DNA from: Thalassotalea agarivorans
GTDB lineage: Bacteria > Pseudomonadota > Gammaproteobacteria > Enterobacterales > Alteromonadaceae
Direction of reading: 5' to 3'
NCBI RefSeq assembly: GCF_030295955.1
Contig: NZ_AP027363.1
Coordinates: 1,116,001 to 1,180,000 of the forward strand
DNA length: 64,000 nt
Under the pieces are notes generated by a model. That model was not told where the DNA came from. It searched no databases and worked only from the letters and a program-made list of their open reading frames with translations. Positions within the stretch are counted from its first letter, which is position 1; every line of letters begins with the position of its first letter. Of this stretch, positions 55,173 through 64,000 are shown piece by piece. The translations under genes were made by a program, and so were the position numbers.

Positions 55173-56672
55173 ATGACTAAGGAAGTATTACTAGTAGTTG
55201 ATACCGTTTCGAATGAAAAAGCTGTATCGAGAGAGAGTATATTCCAAGCATTAGAAACTGCATTGGAAACAGCGACAAAGAAAAAGTACGAAGGTGATAT
55301 TGCCGTTCGCGTTGAAATTGATCGTGAAACAGGTGAGTTTGATACATTTCGTCGTTGGTTAGTTGTTGATGATGCTGAGCAACCATTAGAAAATCCATAT
55401 GCCGAAATTTCTCTTGCGGCAGCACAGTATGATGACAGCACAAAGGAAGTTGGCGATTACGTTGAAGAACAAATTGAATCAGTAAAGTTTGACCGTATTA
55501 CGACACAAACAGCTAAGCAAGTTATCGTACAGAAAGTTCGAGAAGCAGAGCGCGCTTTGATTGTTGATGCATATCAAGATCAAGTAGGTGAGCTAATCAC
55601 CGGTGTTGTTAAGAAAGCAAGCCGTGACAACGTTATTTTAGATTTAGGCAATAACGCAGAAGCAATTATCTATCGCGATGACATGTTGCCACGCGAAGTA
55701 TTCCGTCCGGGCGATCGAGTACGCGGTTTGTTGTATGCGATTAAGCCTGAAGCACGTGGTGCGCAGTTATTTGTGAGCCGCACTAAGCCAGAAATGCTGG
55801 TTGAGTTATTCCGTGTTGAAGTACCAGAAATTGGTGAAGAAATGCTTGAGATCAAGGGCGCCGCTCGTGATCCAGGTTCTCGTGCCAAAATCGCAGTTAA
55901 AAGTAACGATAAGCGTATCGACCCAGTTGGTGCGTGTGTTGGTATGCGTGGTTCTCGTGTGCAAGCTGTATCTGGCGAATTGGGCGGTGAGCGCGTTGAT
56001 ATCGTATTGTTTGACGACAATCCAGCACAATTTGTTATCAATGCGATGGCGCCTGCTGAAGTAGCATCTATTATTGTTGATGAAGACAGACGCACAATGG
56101 ACATCGCAGTTGAAGAAGACAACCTAGCAATGGCGATTGGTCGTAGTGGTCAAAACGTTCGTTTAGCAAGCCAATTAACGGCTTGGGAACTGAACGTAAT
56201 GACAACAGCTGATATGCAAGAGAAGCATCAAGCTGAAAATGACAAAGTATTAGGTCTATTCACTGAGAAGTTAGATATTGACGAAGACTTTGCAACGATT
56301 CTTGCTGACGAAGGTTTCACGTCTTTAGAAGAAATTGCTTACGTACCAGTACAAGAGTTATTGGAAATCGATGGTATGGATGAAGATATCGTCGAAGAAC
56401 TGCGTAACCGTGCAAAAGCAGCGTTAACTACACAAGCGTTAGCTGACGAAGAATCATTAGAAGGTGCAGAACCAGCTGAAGATTTATTAAACCTTGAAGG
56501 TTTAGACAAGCACCTAGCATACGTATTAGCGAGTAAAGGCGTTGTAACGTTAGAAGACCTGGCGGAGCAGGGCGTAGACGACCTAGTAGATATTGAAGAG
56601 CTAAATGAAGAGCAAGCAGGTGAATTAATAATGGCTGCTCGTAACATTTGTTGGTTTAGCGAAGAAGAGTAA
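55173..56672 (+). CDS. nusA: Transcription termination/antitermination protein NusA
   Basis: NusA (499 residues, E. coli 495) binds RNA polymerase and modulates pausing, termination and antitermination. Domains: N-terminal RNAP-binding (1-125), S1 (about 135-200), KH1 and KH2 (about 205-345, with [20 protein letters not shown] and [16 protein letters not shown]). Two acidic C-terminal helix-hairpin-helix repeats follow (about 365-495). It lies 17 nt after rimP and 19 nt before infB. Confidence 0.97.
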   Translation: MTKEVLLVVDTVSNEKAVSRESIFQALETALETATKKKYEGDIAVRVEIDRETGEFDTFRRWLVVDDAEQPLENPYAEISLAAAQYDDSTKEVGDYVEEQIESVKFDRITTQTAKQVIVQKVREAERALIVDAYQDQVGELITGVVKKASRDNVILDLGNNAEAIIYRDDMLPREVFRPGDRVRGLLYAIKPEARGAQLFVSRTKPEMLVELFRVEVPEIGEEMLEIKGAARDPGSRAKIAVKSNDKRIDPVGACVGMRGSRVQAVSGELGGERVDIVLFDDNPAQFVINAMAPAEVASIIVDEDRRTMDIAVEEDNLAMAIGRSGQNVRLASQLTAWELNVMTTADMQEKHQAENDKVLGLFTEKLDIDEDFATILADEGFTSLEEIAYVPVQELLEIDGMDEDIVEELRNRAKAALTTQALADEESLEGAEPAEDLLNLEGLDKHLAYVLASKGVVTLEDLAEQGVDDLVDIEELNEEQAGELIMAARNICWFSEEE

Positions 56673-56691
56673 TCCCAGGAGAAAAAATTAG

Positions 56692-59376
56692 ATGGCAGAA
56701 GTAACAGTTGAACAACTTGCCGAAGAAATTGGTGCTACCGTTGATAAATTGGTAAGCCAATTTGAAGAAACTGGGGTGAAGAAAGTTGCCACAGATGTCG
56801 TTTCGGAAGAAGAAAAAGAAGCACTATTAGAGCATCTTAAAAAACAACATGGCGATGATTCAGCGGCTAAACCAAACAAAATGACGTTAAGCCGTAAGAA
56901 AAAATCAACGCTTGTATTGGGCTCAGGTAGCAAGGCTAAATCTGTGCAAGTAGAAGTACGTAAAAAACGTACTTACGTAAAACGCAGTGAGCTAGAAGAG
57001 CAGCAAATTAAAGAAGCTGAAGAAAAAGCGGCAGCAGAAGCTAAGGCGCAAGCTGAAGCAAACGCGAAAGCAGCAGCGGAAGCAGCAGCGAAGGAAAAAA
57101 TTGCAGCCGAAGCGGCAGCAAAAGCGCGTGCAGAAGCAGCGGCTGAAGAAAAAGCGAAAGCAAAAGCTGAAGCAGATGCTAAAGCGAAAGAAGCAGCAAA
57201 AGCTAAAGCGAAAGAAATAGAAGCTAAGCCACAACCAGATCCGCAAGAATCTGAAGAAGCTAAGAAGCTAAGAGAAGCGCAAGAAGCTGAAGCTCGTGCT
57301 AAGGCAGAAGCTGAAGCAGCGGCAGCAGCAGAAGCGGCTCGTAAATTAGCGGAAGAAAATGAAGCTCGTTGGAAAGCGCAAGAAGAAGAGCGTAAAGCAC
57401 ATGAAAATGATGTTGTGCATTTAACCTCTTCTAAATATGCCCAAGAAGCTGAAGACGCAGTAGACAAAGAAGAAGAAGGTGGCGGTCGCCGTCGCAAGAA
57501 GAAAAAAGCAGGCAAGCAGCAAGATGCTCAAGTAGCCTTCAAAGGCAAAGGGAAGAAAGGCAAGAAAACGCTTTCTGCTCCGCAAAGCTTACAGCACGGT
57601 TTCCAAAAGCCTGTTGAAAAGAAAACCAAAGAAATTCGCATTGGTGAAACAATTTCAGTCGCTGAACTAGCTAACAAAATGGCGGTTAAAGGTGCTGAAG
57701 TTGTAAAAGAAATGTTCAAAATGGGGGCAATGGCAACCATTAACCAAGTGATTGACCAAGAAACAGCGGCGCTAGTTGCTGAAGAAATGGGTCACAATGT
57801 TGTACTAGTGAAAGAAAATGCCCTTGAAGAAGCGGTGCTATCAGATCGTGGTGATGCAGGTGATGCGGTTACACGTGCACCGGTTGTTACTATCATGGGT
57901 CACGTTGACCACGGTAAAACATCATTACTTGATTACATTCGCGAAGCTAAGGTAGCTGCCGGCGAAGCAGGTGGTATTACACAGCACATTGGTGCATACC
58001 ACGTAGAAACTGAAGGTGGCATGGTAACCTTCTTAGATACACCAGGTCACGCGGCGTTTACATCAATGCGTTCACGTGGTGCGAAAGCAACAGATATCGT
58101 TATTATCGTTGTTGCTGCAGATGACGGCGTGATGCCGCAAACAATTGAAGCAATTCAGCATGCTAAGGCAGCTGAGGTGCCAATTATTATCGCAGTTAAC
58201 AAAATGGATAAAGAAACAGCTGATCCTGATCGCGTTAAGAATGAGTTGTCGCAGCACGATATTATCCCAGAAGATTGGGGTGGTGATACGCAATTTGTTC
58301 ACGTTTCTGCGAAAACCGGTTTGGGTATTGATGAGTTACTTGAGTCAGTATTACTACAATCAGAAGTACTTGAATTAACCGCTATTGTCGACAAGATGGC
58401 AAATGGTGTCGTAATTGAATCTAAGCTTGATAAAGGCCGCGGTCCAGTTGCAACAATTCTTGTACAAGAAGGTACATTGAATCAAGGCGACATCGTGTTA
58501 TGTGGTTTAGAATATGGCCGTGTTCGTGCGATGCGCGACGAGTTGGGTAAAACCATCACGTCAGCAGGTCCATCAATTCCAGTAGAAATTATTGGTTTAA
58601 GTGGTGTGCCTCAGTCAGGTGACGAAGCGACAGTTGTTAAAGACGAGAAGAAAGCACGTGAAGTTGCGTTGTACCGTCAAGGTAAGTTCAGAGACGTTAA
58701 ATTAGCACGTCAGCAAAAAGCGAAACTTGAGAACATGTTCTCAGATATGGCTGAAGGTGATGTGTCTGAAGTCAACGTAGTATTGAAGTCAGACGTACAA
58801 GGTTCACTAGAAGCGATTTCAGATGCGCTTGTTAAGCTATCAACAGAAGAAGTTAAGGTGAAAATCATCGGCTCTGGTGTTGGTGGTATTACTGAAACAG
58901 ACGCATCCTTAGCCGCGGCATCAAATGCTATCGTTGTTGGTTTTAACGTTCGTGCCGATGCATCTGCGCGTCGTGTCATTGAATCAGAAGGTGTCGATTT
59001 ACGTTACTACAGCGTTATCTACGACCTAATCGACGAAGTGAAGCAAGCAATGAGCGGTTTACTTGCACCAGAATTCAAGCAAGAAATCATTGGTCTTGCT
59101 GAAGTACGTGACGTATTTAAGTCACCAAAAATTGGTGCTATCGCAGGTTGTATGGTAACTGAGGGTATCATCAAGCGTAACAACCCAATTCGTGTACTTC
59201 GCGAAAATGTTGTTATCTACGAAGGTGAACTTGAGTCGCTACGCCGCTTTAAAGACGACGTACAAGAAGTTCGTAACGGTACTGAGTGTGGTATCGGTGT
59301 TAAGAACTACAACGACGTAAAAGTGGGCGACCAAATCGAAGTATTTGAAACAGTAGAAGTGAAGCGTTCGCTTTAA
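56692..59376 (+). CDS. infB: Translation initiation factor IF-2
   Basis: The initiator-tRNA-binding GTPase, 894 residues. It starts with an IF2N motif ([20 protein letters not shown]). A long Ala/Glu/Lys-rich helical linker (about 100-230), a second IF2N region (about 315-370) and the G domain follow, with [25 protein letters not shown] and [10 protein letters not shown]. Domains II-IV complete it. The linker is the size-variable part of IF-2 and lies on the same strand as a spurious complementary reading frame. A terminator follows. Confidence 0.97.
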   Translation: MAEVTVEQLAEEIGATVDKLVSQFEETGVKKVATDVVSEEEKEALLEHLKKQHGDDSAAKPNKMTLSRKKKSTLVLGSGSKAKSVQVEVRKKRTYVKRSELEEQQIKEAEEKAAAEAKAQAEANAKAAAEAAAKEKIAAEAAAKARAEAAAEEKAKAKAEADAKAKEAAKAKAKEIEAKPQPDPQESEEAKKLREAQEAEARAKAEAEAAAAAEAARKLAEENEARWKAQEEERKAHENDVVHLTSSKYAQEAEDAVDKEEEGGGRRRKKKKAGKQQDAQVAFKGKGKKGKKTLSAPQSLQHGFQKPVEKKTKEIRIGETISVAELANKMAVKGAEVVKEMFKMGAMATINQVIDQETAALVAEEMGHNVVLVKENALEEAVLSDRGDAGDAVTRAPVVTIMGHVDHGKTSLLDYIREAKVAAGEAGGITQHIGAYHVETEGGMVTFLDTPGHAAFTSMRSRGAKATDIVIIVVAADDGVMPQTIEAIQHAKAAEVPIIIAVNKMDKETADPDRVKNELSQHDIIPEDWGGDTQFVHVSAKTGLGIDELLESVLLQSEVLELTAIVDKMANGVVIESKLDKGRGPVATILVQEGTLNQGDIVLCGLEYGRVRAMRDELGKTITSAGPSIPVEIIGLSGVPQSGDEATVVKDEKKAREVALYRQGKFRDVKLARQQKAKLENMFSDMAEGDVSEVNVVLKSDVQGSLEAISDALVKLSTEEVKVKIIGSGVGGITETDASLAAASNAIVVGFNVRADASARRVIESEGVDLRYYSVIYDLIDEVKQAMSGLLAPEFKQEIIGLAEVRDVFKSPKIGAIAGCMVTEGIIKRNNPIRVLRENVVIYEGELESLRRFKDDVQEVRNGTECGIGVKNYNDVKVGDQIEVFETVEVKRSL

Positions 59377-59396
59377 TAGCCACGTTTAGCTTATGC

Positions 59397-59423
59397 AAAA
59401 CGGGAGCTTAGCTCCCGTTTTTT
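59397..59423 (+). terminator. Rho-independent terminator after infB
   Basis: AAAACGGGAGC-tta-GCTCCCGTTTT is an 11-bp stem with a T-run; rbfA starts 40 nt later. Confidence 0.9.
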
Positions 59424-59462
59424 AACCCTGCCATTTGATGGCAACAGATAGGAGTTTTACCT

Positions 59463-59858
59463 ATGGCGAGAGACTTTTCTCGTACTGACAGAGTGGGTCA
59501 GCAAATTCAAAAAGAAGTCGCTATGATAATTCAACGTGAAGTTAAAGACCCACGTTTAGGCATGGTGACAGTGAACGCTGTTGAGGTGTCACGCGATTTA
59601 GCTTACGCAAAGGTGTTTGTAACCTTTCTTGTTATTGAAGAACAAGATTACGCACAAGCCGTAAGTATATTAAATGAAGCCGCTGGTTTTATTCGTACTT
59701 TATTAGCTAAGCGCATTAAAGCACGTATTATGCCTGAGCTACGTTTTGAATATGATGCATCACTTGCAGAAGGTGTACGTATGACAAACTTAGTGAATCA
59801 AGCTGTCGATACTGATAAGCGTAAAGCTCAAACGGATAGTGACGACGAAGGCGCTTAA
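59463..59858 (+). CDS. rbfA: Ribosome-binding factor A
   Basis: A 131-residue KH-fold factor for 16S rRNA 5'-end maturation and cold adaptation. The N-terminus RTDRVGQQIQKEVAMIIQRE and the motif DPRLGMVTVNAVEVSRDLAYAKVFV (positions about 33-57) are family hallmarks. TAGGAG precedes the ATG. truB begins 3 nt after its stop, so the two are co-translated. Confidence 0.96.
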   Translation: MARDFSRTDRVGQQIQKEVAMIIQREVKDPRLGMVTVNAVEVSRDLAYAKVFVTFLVIEEQDYAQAVSILNEAAGFIRTLLAKRIKARIMPELRFEYDASLAEGVRMTNLVNQAVDTDKRKAQTDSDDEGA

Positions 59859-59861
59859 TCA

Positions 59862-60809
59862 ATGGCAAAACGAAGAAAGGGACGCCCCGTCCATGGCATC
59901 GTTCTGCTAGACAAGGGCTATGACATTTCGTCAAATCATGCACTGCAACAAGTAAAGCGCCTTTACTTTGCGCAAAAAGCAGGTCATACCGGTGCGTTAG
60001 ATCCATTGGCAACCGGCATGCTGCCTATATGTTTAGGCGAAGCAACTAAGTTTTCACAGTTTTTGTTAGATACGGATAAAACCTATCAAGTAACGGCGAA
60101 GCTTGGTGTGCGTACCACCACAAGTGATGTTGACGGTGAAGTTGTGTCGACTAAACCTGTGGCGGTTAGTGACGAACAACTAGCACAGGCGCTAGATAGT
60201 TTTCGCGGCACGACGCAACAAGTGCCATCGATGTATTCAGCATTGAAATATCAAGGCAAACCTTTATATCACTACGCCCGTGAAGGTATTGAAGTGCCAA
60301 GAGAAGCGCGTGATATCACCGTGTTTCGACTTGATCTTTTGCGTTTTGAAGGCGATGAAGTTGACCTTGAAATTCACGTGTCTAAAGGCACATACATTCG
60401 TACGATCGTTGACGACCTGGGTGAGAAACTAGGCTGTGGCGCACACGTTTCTGCCTTAAGGCGAATTGCTGTTAGCAACTACCCTGTAGACCAAATGGTT
60501 ACCATGGAAGAATTACAGCAATTGTTAGATAAAGCGCGCGATGAGGACAAAGCACCATCTACTTATTTAGATCAATTGCTTTTGCCTATGGAAACCGCTT
60601 GTGTCGATATGCCAAAGGTACTAGTAGACGATATGTCTGCGAATTATCTACGTCACGGTAACCCTGTTCAAGGCTATCAAGCACCGAGTGAAGGCTTAGT
60701 TCAAGTGTTCGCTGGCGATAGCTTTGAAAGTGCTGAATTTATTGGCGTAGGGCAAATTGATGACGACGGTTTAGTGGCACCTAAACGTATTACCGTATTA
60801 GACAATTAA
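59862..60809 (+). CDS. truB: tRNA pseudouridine(55) synthase
   Basis: TruB (315 residues) makes pseudouridine 55 in the T loop of tRNAs. The catalytic Asp is in [20 protein letters not shown], and the start [20 protein letters not shown] is typical. A C-terminal PUA domain follows (about 250-315, with APKRITVL). It sits between rbfA and rpsO, the usual order. The rpsO promoter begins just after its stop. Confidence 0.97.
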   Translation: MAKRRKGRPVHGIVLLDKGYDISSNHALQQVKRLYFAQKAGHTGALDPLATGMLPICLGEATKFSQFLLDTDKTYQVTAKLGVRTTTSDVDGEVVSTKPVAVSDEQLAQALDSFRGTTQQVPSMYSALKYQGKPLYHYAREGIEVPREARDITVFRLDLLRFEGDEVDLEIHVSKGTYIRTIVDDLGEKLGCGAHVSALRRIAVSNYPVDQMVTMEELQQLLDKARDEDKAPSTYLDQLLLPMETACVDMPKVLVDDMSANYLRHGNPVQGYQAPSEGLVQVFAGDSFESAEFIGVGQIDDDGLVAPKRITVLDN

Positions 60810-60827
60810 ATCATCTGATAAAGTACT

Positions 60828-60855
60828 TGCAATATTAGCGCGTACTGTTAGAATA
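60828..60855 (+). promoter_or_regulatory. sigma-70 promoter of rpsO
   Basis: TTGCAA (60828-60833), a 16-bp spacer and TAGAAT (60850-60855), followed by a GC-containing discriminator (ACGCGC). Confidence 0.68.
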
Positions 60856-60861
60856 CGCGCT

Positions 60862-60930
60862 CTTTGATTCCTGCGCTGAATTAGTGTTTGGCCAGGACGA
60901 TGTAACACTTTAAACACTAAGGTAATTATT
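60862..60930 (+). promoter_or_regulatory. rpsO leader, probable S15 autoregulatory site
   Basis: A roughly 65-nt leader precedes rpsO. It has a GTGTTTGGCC...TGTAACAC arm pair and a TAAACACTAAGG ribosome-site region that could form the alternating hairpin/pseudoknot known to bind S15 in E. coli. I could not fold it in full. Confidence 0.45.
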
Positions 60931-61200
60931 ATGTCTTTAAATGCAGCAGAAAAAGCAGCAGTAGTTGCAGAATACGCAACTAAAGAAGGTGACACTGGTT
61001 CTCCAGAGGTTCAAGTAGCTTTATTAACTACTCAAATTAACCACTTACAAGGTCACTTCAAAGCACACATCCACGATCATCACTCACGTCGTGGTCTATT
61101 ACGCATGGTAAGCCAACGTCGTAAGCTTCTTGACTACTTGAAGCGTAAAGATGTAGAGCGTTACACTGCGTTAATCGGTAAGTTAGGTCTACGTCGTTAA
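60931..61200 (+). CDS. rpsO: 30S ribosomal protein S15
   Basis: An 89-residue primary 16S rRNA-binding protein. The sequence has [20 protein letters not shown] and [20 protein letters not shown], both diagnostic. CTAAGG lies before the ATG. It has its own promoter and leader and is closed by a strong terminator. S15 represses its own translation in relatives. In relatives pnp usually follows rpsO, but it is not adjacent here. Confidence 0.98.
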   Translation: MSLNAAEKAAVVAEYATKEGDTGSPEVQVALLTTQINHLQGHFKAHIHDHHSRRGLLRMVSQRRKLLDYLKRKDVERYTALIGKLGLRR

Positions 61201-61226
61201 TAGTAGATTTAAACGAAAGATTATTG

Positions 61227-61252
61227 AAAAGGAGCCTTATGGCTCCTTTTTT
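61227..61252 (+). terminator. Rho-independent terminator after rpsO
   Basis: AAAAGGAGCC-ttat-GGCTCCTTTT plus T-run. Confidence 0.92.
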
Positions 61253-61274
61253 GTTTTCGGCGATTCGCTAATGG

Positions 61275-61323
61275 GGCGAGGGCGCTTCGCTATAGGGGCG
61301 CGTTGCTTAAGGGGACAGGGAAC
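61275..61323 (+). repeat. 49-bp direct repeat, copy 1
   Basis: This unit begins GGCGAGGGCGCTTCGCTATA and ends ACAGGGAAC. It matches the copy at 61996-62044 at 46 of 49 positions in the same orientation. A shorter related unit (GGCGCGTTGCTTAAAGGAAC, 61335-61354) follows. The two full copies bracket the orphan gene at 61492-61902. Confidence 0.85.
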
Positions 61324-61404
61324 AGGGAACAAGGGGCGCGTTGCTTAAAGGAACAAGGGGCAAGGAACACGTAGCACCAAGCCCGTAGCTCGCAGCATCA
61401 GAAT

Positions 61405-61483
61405 TTCGTCATCCCGCACATGCCTACAAGGATGTAGGTACTTAGGTTTTGTCTGGAACTGAAAACCTGTGATGTGGGATCTC
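61405..61483. repeat. REP/MITE-like structured element
   Basis: CGTCATCCCGCACATG at the left and GATGTGGGATCT at the right form imperfect inverted ends. Inside are two hairpins, CCTACA-agga-TGTAGG (61422-61437) and AGGTTTT-N11-AAAACCT (61444-61468). CGTCATCCC-type ends are common in dispersed short repeats of gammaproteobacteria. No transposase is nearby. Confidence 0.6.
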
Positions 61484-61491
61484 TTTAATTC

Positions 61492-61902
61492 TTATTTCTT
61501 ACGCTGCTTTGCTATCTCTCTCACCTGCAACAAAGCAACCCACAACGTATAGACCGCTAGCGTAAAAAACAAAACAGATAGTTTGCTTTGTTTTATATCT
61601 TCAGACAGCAATATCGGAATCGCTTTATAGAAAGACGGTACAGAAACCGCGCTACAAATGGCTATGATGATATATCTAAAACCATTCCACTTTTTAGCAA
61701 GAAAATTAATAATTAGAAGAAAACTGACAAACAAGCATATCGAGCCAGCACCGTAACTCCCAGATGGTTGATAACCTCGCCCCATTGTTAAAACAGTAAC
61801 TAAACCTAGTGCTATGCCACCACCTACAATTAACGTTGCACATCTGTCATAACTGGCAATTGCTCGTGGAAAGCCTGTCTTTACTCTGTAGAATGTTCTC
61901 AT
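61492..61902 (-). CDS. Orphan small membrane protein
   Basis: I do not recognise this 136-residue protein. It has four hydrophobic segments (ATLIVGGGIALGLVTVLTMG, ICLFVSFLLIINFLA, YIIIAICSAVSVPSFY, LSVLFFTLAVYTLWVALLQV) and basic ends (KQRKK at the C-terminus). It is probably an inner-membrane protein. It sits alone between short dispersed repeats, which suggests it was inserted between rpsO and the catabolic genes. The 62-residue frame on the other side is made of repeat sequence and is not a gene. Confidence 0.65.
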   Translation of the reverse strand: MRTFYRVKTGFPRAIASYDRCATLIVGGGIALGLVTVLTMGRGYQPSGSYGAGSICLFVSFLLIINFLAKKWNGFRYIIIAICSAVSVPSFYKAIPILLSEDIKQSKLSVLFFTLAVYTLWVALLQVREIAKQRKK

Positions 61903-61995
61903 TTTTTCATGATTAACAGCCTGTTTGAAGACTATTTATTCATACTTGAGACGCTTGTTCAATGCTTTTTATTGGATAGGAATCATAACTTATGT

Positions 61996-62044
61996 GGCGA
62001 GGGTGCTTCGCTATAGGGGCGCGTTGCTTAAAGGAACAGGGAAC
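61996..62044 (+). repeat. 49-bp direct repeat, copy 2
   Basis: This copy matches 61275-61323 with three mismatches and keeps the same orientation. It continues into a run of short degenerate units (GGAACAAGGAACGTG, then GTAGCACGAAGCTCGCAGC) up to about 62086. Confidence 0.85.
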
Positions 62045-62123
62045 AAGGAACGTGAATACGTAGCACGAAGCTCGCAGCTCGAAGCTATAAAAAGGGACAT
62101 GGTCTTCTTTTAAAACGCAGCCA

Positions 62124-62156
62124 TAAAAAAAGCCCCGTAAAAACAGGGCTTTTTTG
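62124..62156. terminator. Terminator-like hairpin downstream of the DapA-family gene
   Basis: AAAAAAAGCCC-N11-GGGCTTTTTT (stem arms 62124-62134 and about 62146-62155) has an A-run on one side and a T-run on the other, so it can act in both directions. It most likely ends the minus-strand DapA-family transcript. Confidence 0.8.
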
Positions 62157-62175
62157 TTTTCAAATCTTGCTAGGG

Positions 62176-63144
62176 TTATTCAGCTAAACCAAGCTCAGAA
62201 AGTCTTTCTTTCGCCAGTATGTACCTTGCGCGAACATCATCAATTTGTTGTTGCGTTAATGCTTTACCCAAGGTGCGAAGTCCGCCTTCAACATCGTTGT
62301 GATGAATGCCAAACGCAAATTTAAGGTATTCTAAAAGCAACGGCTGAGCATCAAGATATGAGATAGAGTTCATTGCTTGAGAGATTTTGTTTGCCTCAGC
62401 CCAATTTCCCTCATTCACATACTCCTGCATAGTGACACTCGCCTTTGGGAATATGCAGCCAACACCAGTAATACCACCGCATGCACCGGCAAGTCCGGCA
62501 TGTACTGTAACCGTGTCTACTCCTGCAAGAATTTTTGCTTCTTTATTTTCTAGCATCAGGGTTTCAATCACTGAAACATCGGTAGTAGATATTTTCAGCG
62601 CAGTGACTTCTGGCAGAGCAGCAAGTTTGTTTAATAGTTCTGTTGAAAGTGCATGGTAGCCAGCCGCATCAGGATTGTTATAAGGCATAATTGTTACACC
62701 TACTTCTTTTGCTACAGCGGCTGAAAGTGCGTAGTAGTCATACATTTCTTCATCAGAGGGTGTCTGTTGAGTTTTTGGTGGCATTACCATTACGGTATCC
62801 ACACCTACCGCAGCTAGTTCTTTAACGATGGTAGCAAGCTCTTCTTTTGTTTCGGCTGCTGCGCCACTGATTAATGGTACATTGTATTCTTTGGCAACTT
62901 CAGAAAGCGCACTTAGCAAGGAAAGACGTTGCTGGTTGCTTAAGTAGCTATTCTCGCCAAGCGTACCTGACCCAACAAGGCCACCCATTCTGGTGCCACC
63001 CTTTCCTTGTACTTTAAGAATACCCGCTGCGTAATCTTTGGTTGCATCAAAATCAATTTCAAGTGCGCCAGATGCCGACGCTTTAAGCCATGTAAACACA
63101 GCTGGCATAACGGTATATCGCCAATCTGCACTGTTTGTTCCCAT
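62176..63144 (-). CDS. Dihydrodipicolinate synthase (DapA)-family aldolase/lyase
   Basis: A 322-residue TIM-barrel class I aldolase-fold enzyme. The family motif GTLGENSYLS (GTTGE in DapA) binds the carboxylate. The Schiff-base Lys is in VTALKISTTD, and the catalytic Tyr in MPYNNPDA. The context is a GntR-type palindrome upstream and a class V aminotransferase next on the same strand. This favours a catabolic member (for example a hydroxyproline- or sugar-acid-type lyase) over lysine synthesis. The exact substrate cannot be read from sequence. Confidence 0.85.
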   Translation of the reverse strand: MGTNSADWRYTVMPAVFTWLKASASGALEIDFDATKDYAAGILKVQGKGGTRMGGLVGSGTLGENSYLSNQQRLSLLSALSEVAKEYNVPLISGAAAETKEELATIVKELAAVGVDTVMVMPPKTQQTPSDEEMYDYYALSAAVAKEVGVTIMPYNNPDAAGYHALSTELLNKLAALPEVTALKISTTDVSVIETLMLENKEAKILAGVDTVTVHAGLAGACGGITGVGCIFPKASVTMQEYVNEGNWAEANKISQAMNSISYLDAQPLLLEYLKFAFGIHHNDVEGGLRTLGKALTQQQIDDVRARYILAKERLSELGLAE

Positions 63145-63168
63145 TAGAATTCCTCATACTTAAACTGG

Positions 63169-63187
63169 ATTGTATACAGTATACCAA
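63169..63187 (-). promoter_or_regulatory. GntR-type operator palindrome upstream of the DapA-family gene
   Basis: GTATAC-A-GTATAC (63172-63184), set in ATT...CAA flanks, is a perfect palindrome of the TNGTATACNA style bound by FadR/FCD-type GntR repressors. It lies 25-43 bp before the start of the minus-strand gene. No GntR gene is in the window. Confidence 0.6.
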
Positions 63188-63318
63188 ACAAGTTAAGTCA
63201 AATAAATTGGATAATTAAAATACTTTTCCTTCAGTAAAGAATTAACAGGTCCATTATTATTCTGTGGTTGTTAACAATACCCACTTTTTTATAAGCAAGC
63301 TCAGTAACGAGCGTCATA

Positions 63319-64000
63319 TTATCCGAGCCGCTTGATCTCCGCTAGTGCTTGTTCAATTTCCTGTTCGTTGTTAAGCAGTGAGGGGGCAAAGCGCGCGTAA
63401 CTTTCTCGATACGGTGTACTGCTCATTATCACACCACGCTGATGTAAAGCTTTCACCACTTGTTCTGGCGTCATGCCATTAACATCAAAGCAAACCAATC
63501 CGGATGAAATAGATGGAGACTTTGGCGTATACAGTTTAACGTGCGACATTTTAGCTAGTCCCTGTTTTGTCTGTGTATTAAGCTGATGAATGCGCTTTTG
63601 AATATTGTCTTTACCTAATTGCTGATGCAACGCAAAAGCTTCAGGTAACGCCCAACGGTGTTCAAATGAATGGAAACCGCCCGGTGACATATGCTCTCCA
63701 ATAGCGACTTTATCTTGTGTTAACTGGCCAAGCCATACCATGTATGACGCGCTAAAACTTGGGATAACCGGCTCAATCATTTGCCAGGCTCTATCTGTCC
63801 CCCAAACCACGCCGGTGCCGCGGGGACCAAATATCCACTTGTGGGTACCTGCGATAAAGATATCGCACCCTAACTGGCTAACATCTTGATCTTCAATGCC
63901 AAAACCATGTACGCCATCGACACAAAATAAGATGTCAGGATTAACACTGCGTATCGCTTTTGAAATAGCTTTAATCGGCAGTTTTACACCTGTACATGAA
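63319..64000 (-). CDS. Class V aminotransferase (5' end beyond window)
   Basis: The C-terminal 226 residues or so of a fold-type I PLP enzyme; the frame stays open to the right edge, so the start is outside. The PLP-binding Lys is in IFIAGTHKWIFGPRGTG, preceded by CVDGVHGFGIEDQDVSQLG, where the Asp contacts the pyridine nitrogen. C-terminal motifs include HMSPGGFHSFEHRW and SGLVCFDVNG. This matches isopenicillin-N-epimerase-like / cysteine desulfurase-like aminotransferases. Substrate unknown. It is the probable upstream partner of the DapA-family gene. Confidence 0.85.
   Translation of the reverse strand, partial: SCTGVKLPIKAISKAIRSVNPDILFCVDGVHGFGIEDQDVSQLGCDIFIAGTHKWIFGPRGTGVVWGTDRAWQMIEPVIPSFSASYMVWLGQLTQDKVAIGEHMSPGGFHSFEHRWALPEAFALHQQLGKDNIQKRIHQLNTQTKQGLAKMSHVKLYTPKSPSISSGLVCFDVNGMTPEQVVKALHQRGVIMSSTPYRESYARFAPSLLNNEQEIEQALAEIKRLG

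Noticed and set aside
56973-57515. 180-residue Ala/Ser/Phe-rich frame on the minus strand
   Set aside because: It is the complement of the Ala/Glu/Lys linker of IF-2 and shows the same artefact composition.
61925-62113. 62-residue plus-strand frame after the orphan gene
   Set aside because: Most of it is translated repeat sequence (GGGGCGCGTTGC-type units), with no ribosome site or homologous features.

Overview
The window looks like chromosome from a marine gammaproteobacterium of the order Alteromonadales, most likely close to Colwellia/Thalassotalea. This is inferred from overall gene content and order, an AT-leaning composition, and short intergenic repeats of a kind I associate with that group. 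No taxonomic search could be run. Most of the window is conserved core genome.

Layout: 1-4820 holds the phage-shock envelope stress module: pspF (cut by the left edge), a sigma-54 promoter, pspA, two tandem pspB paralogues, pspC, then ycjX and ycjF. 4836-7821 is aromatic amino acid control and phenylalanine hydroxylation (phhA, phhB, tyrR), with two TyrR-box-like sites. 7947-10400 has a DUF3014 protein, an acyltransferase, the SRP RNA gene ffs and a PilZ protein. 10661-12072 carries priC and a TauE/SafE transporter on the minus strand.

12382-33128 is the classic run rpsB, tsf, pyrH, frr, uppS, cdsA, dxr, rseP, bamA, skp, lpxD, fabZ, lpxA, lpxB, rnhB, dnaE, accA, tilS. It couples translation, isoprenoid and phospholipid precursors, outer-membrane assembly, lipid A synthesis and replication. 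33150-45364 is more accessory: a DAACS symporter, two tandem small membrane methyltransferase-like proteins, an EamA transporter, glyoxalase I, a frameshifted membrane protein, a SnoaL/alpha-beta hydrolase fusion, an AraC regulator, a second hydrolase, a LytS/LytTR two-component pair and an M28 peptidase.

45468-52059 (minus strand) is nth plus the rsxABCDGE (rnf) redox-driven ion-pump operon, whose RsxC has a long Ala/Lys repeat tail. Upstream lies a CsrD-like degenerate GGDEF/EAL protein. 54441-61200 is the rimP-nusA-infB-rbfA-truB-rpsO transcription/translation cluster. It is preceded by what looks like a free-standing three-hairpin small RNA or an attenuated leader. 61201-62175 is a repeat-rich stretch enclosing an orphan membrane protein. 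The window closes with a DapA-family gene and a class V aminotransferase cut by the right edge.

The most interesting non-coding signals are the candidate small RNA/leader at 54476-54610, near-identical 49-bp direct repeats that bracket the orphan gene at 61.5-61.9 kb, and two genes whose start codon directly follows a terminator T-run (7947 and 31776). No CRISPR array, prophage, insertion sequence or tRNA was recognised.
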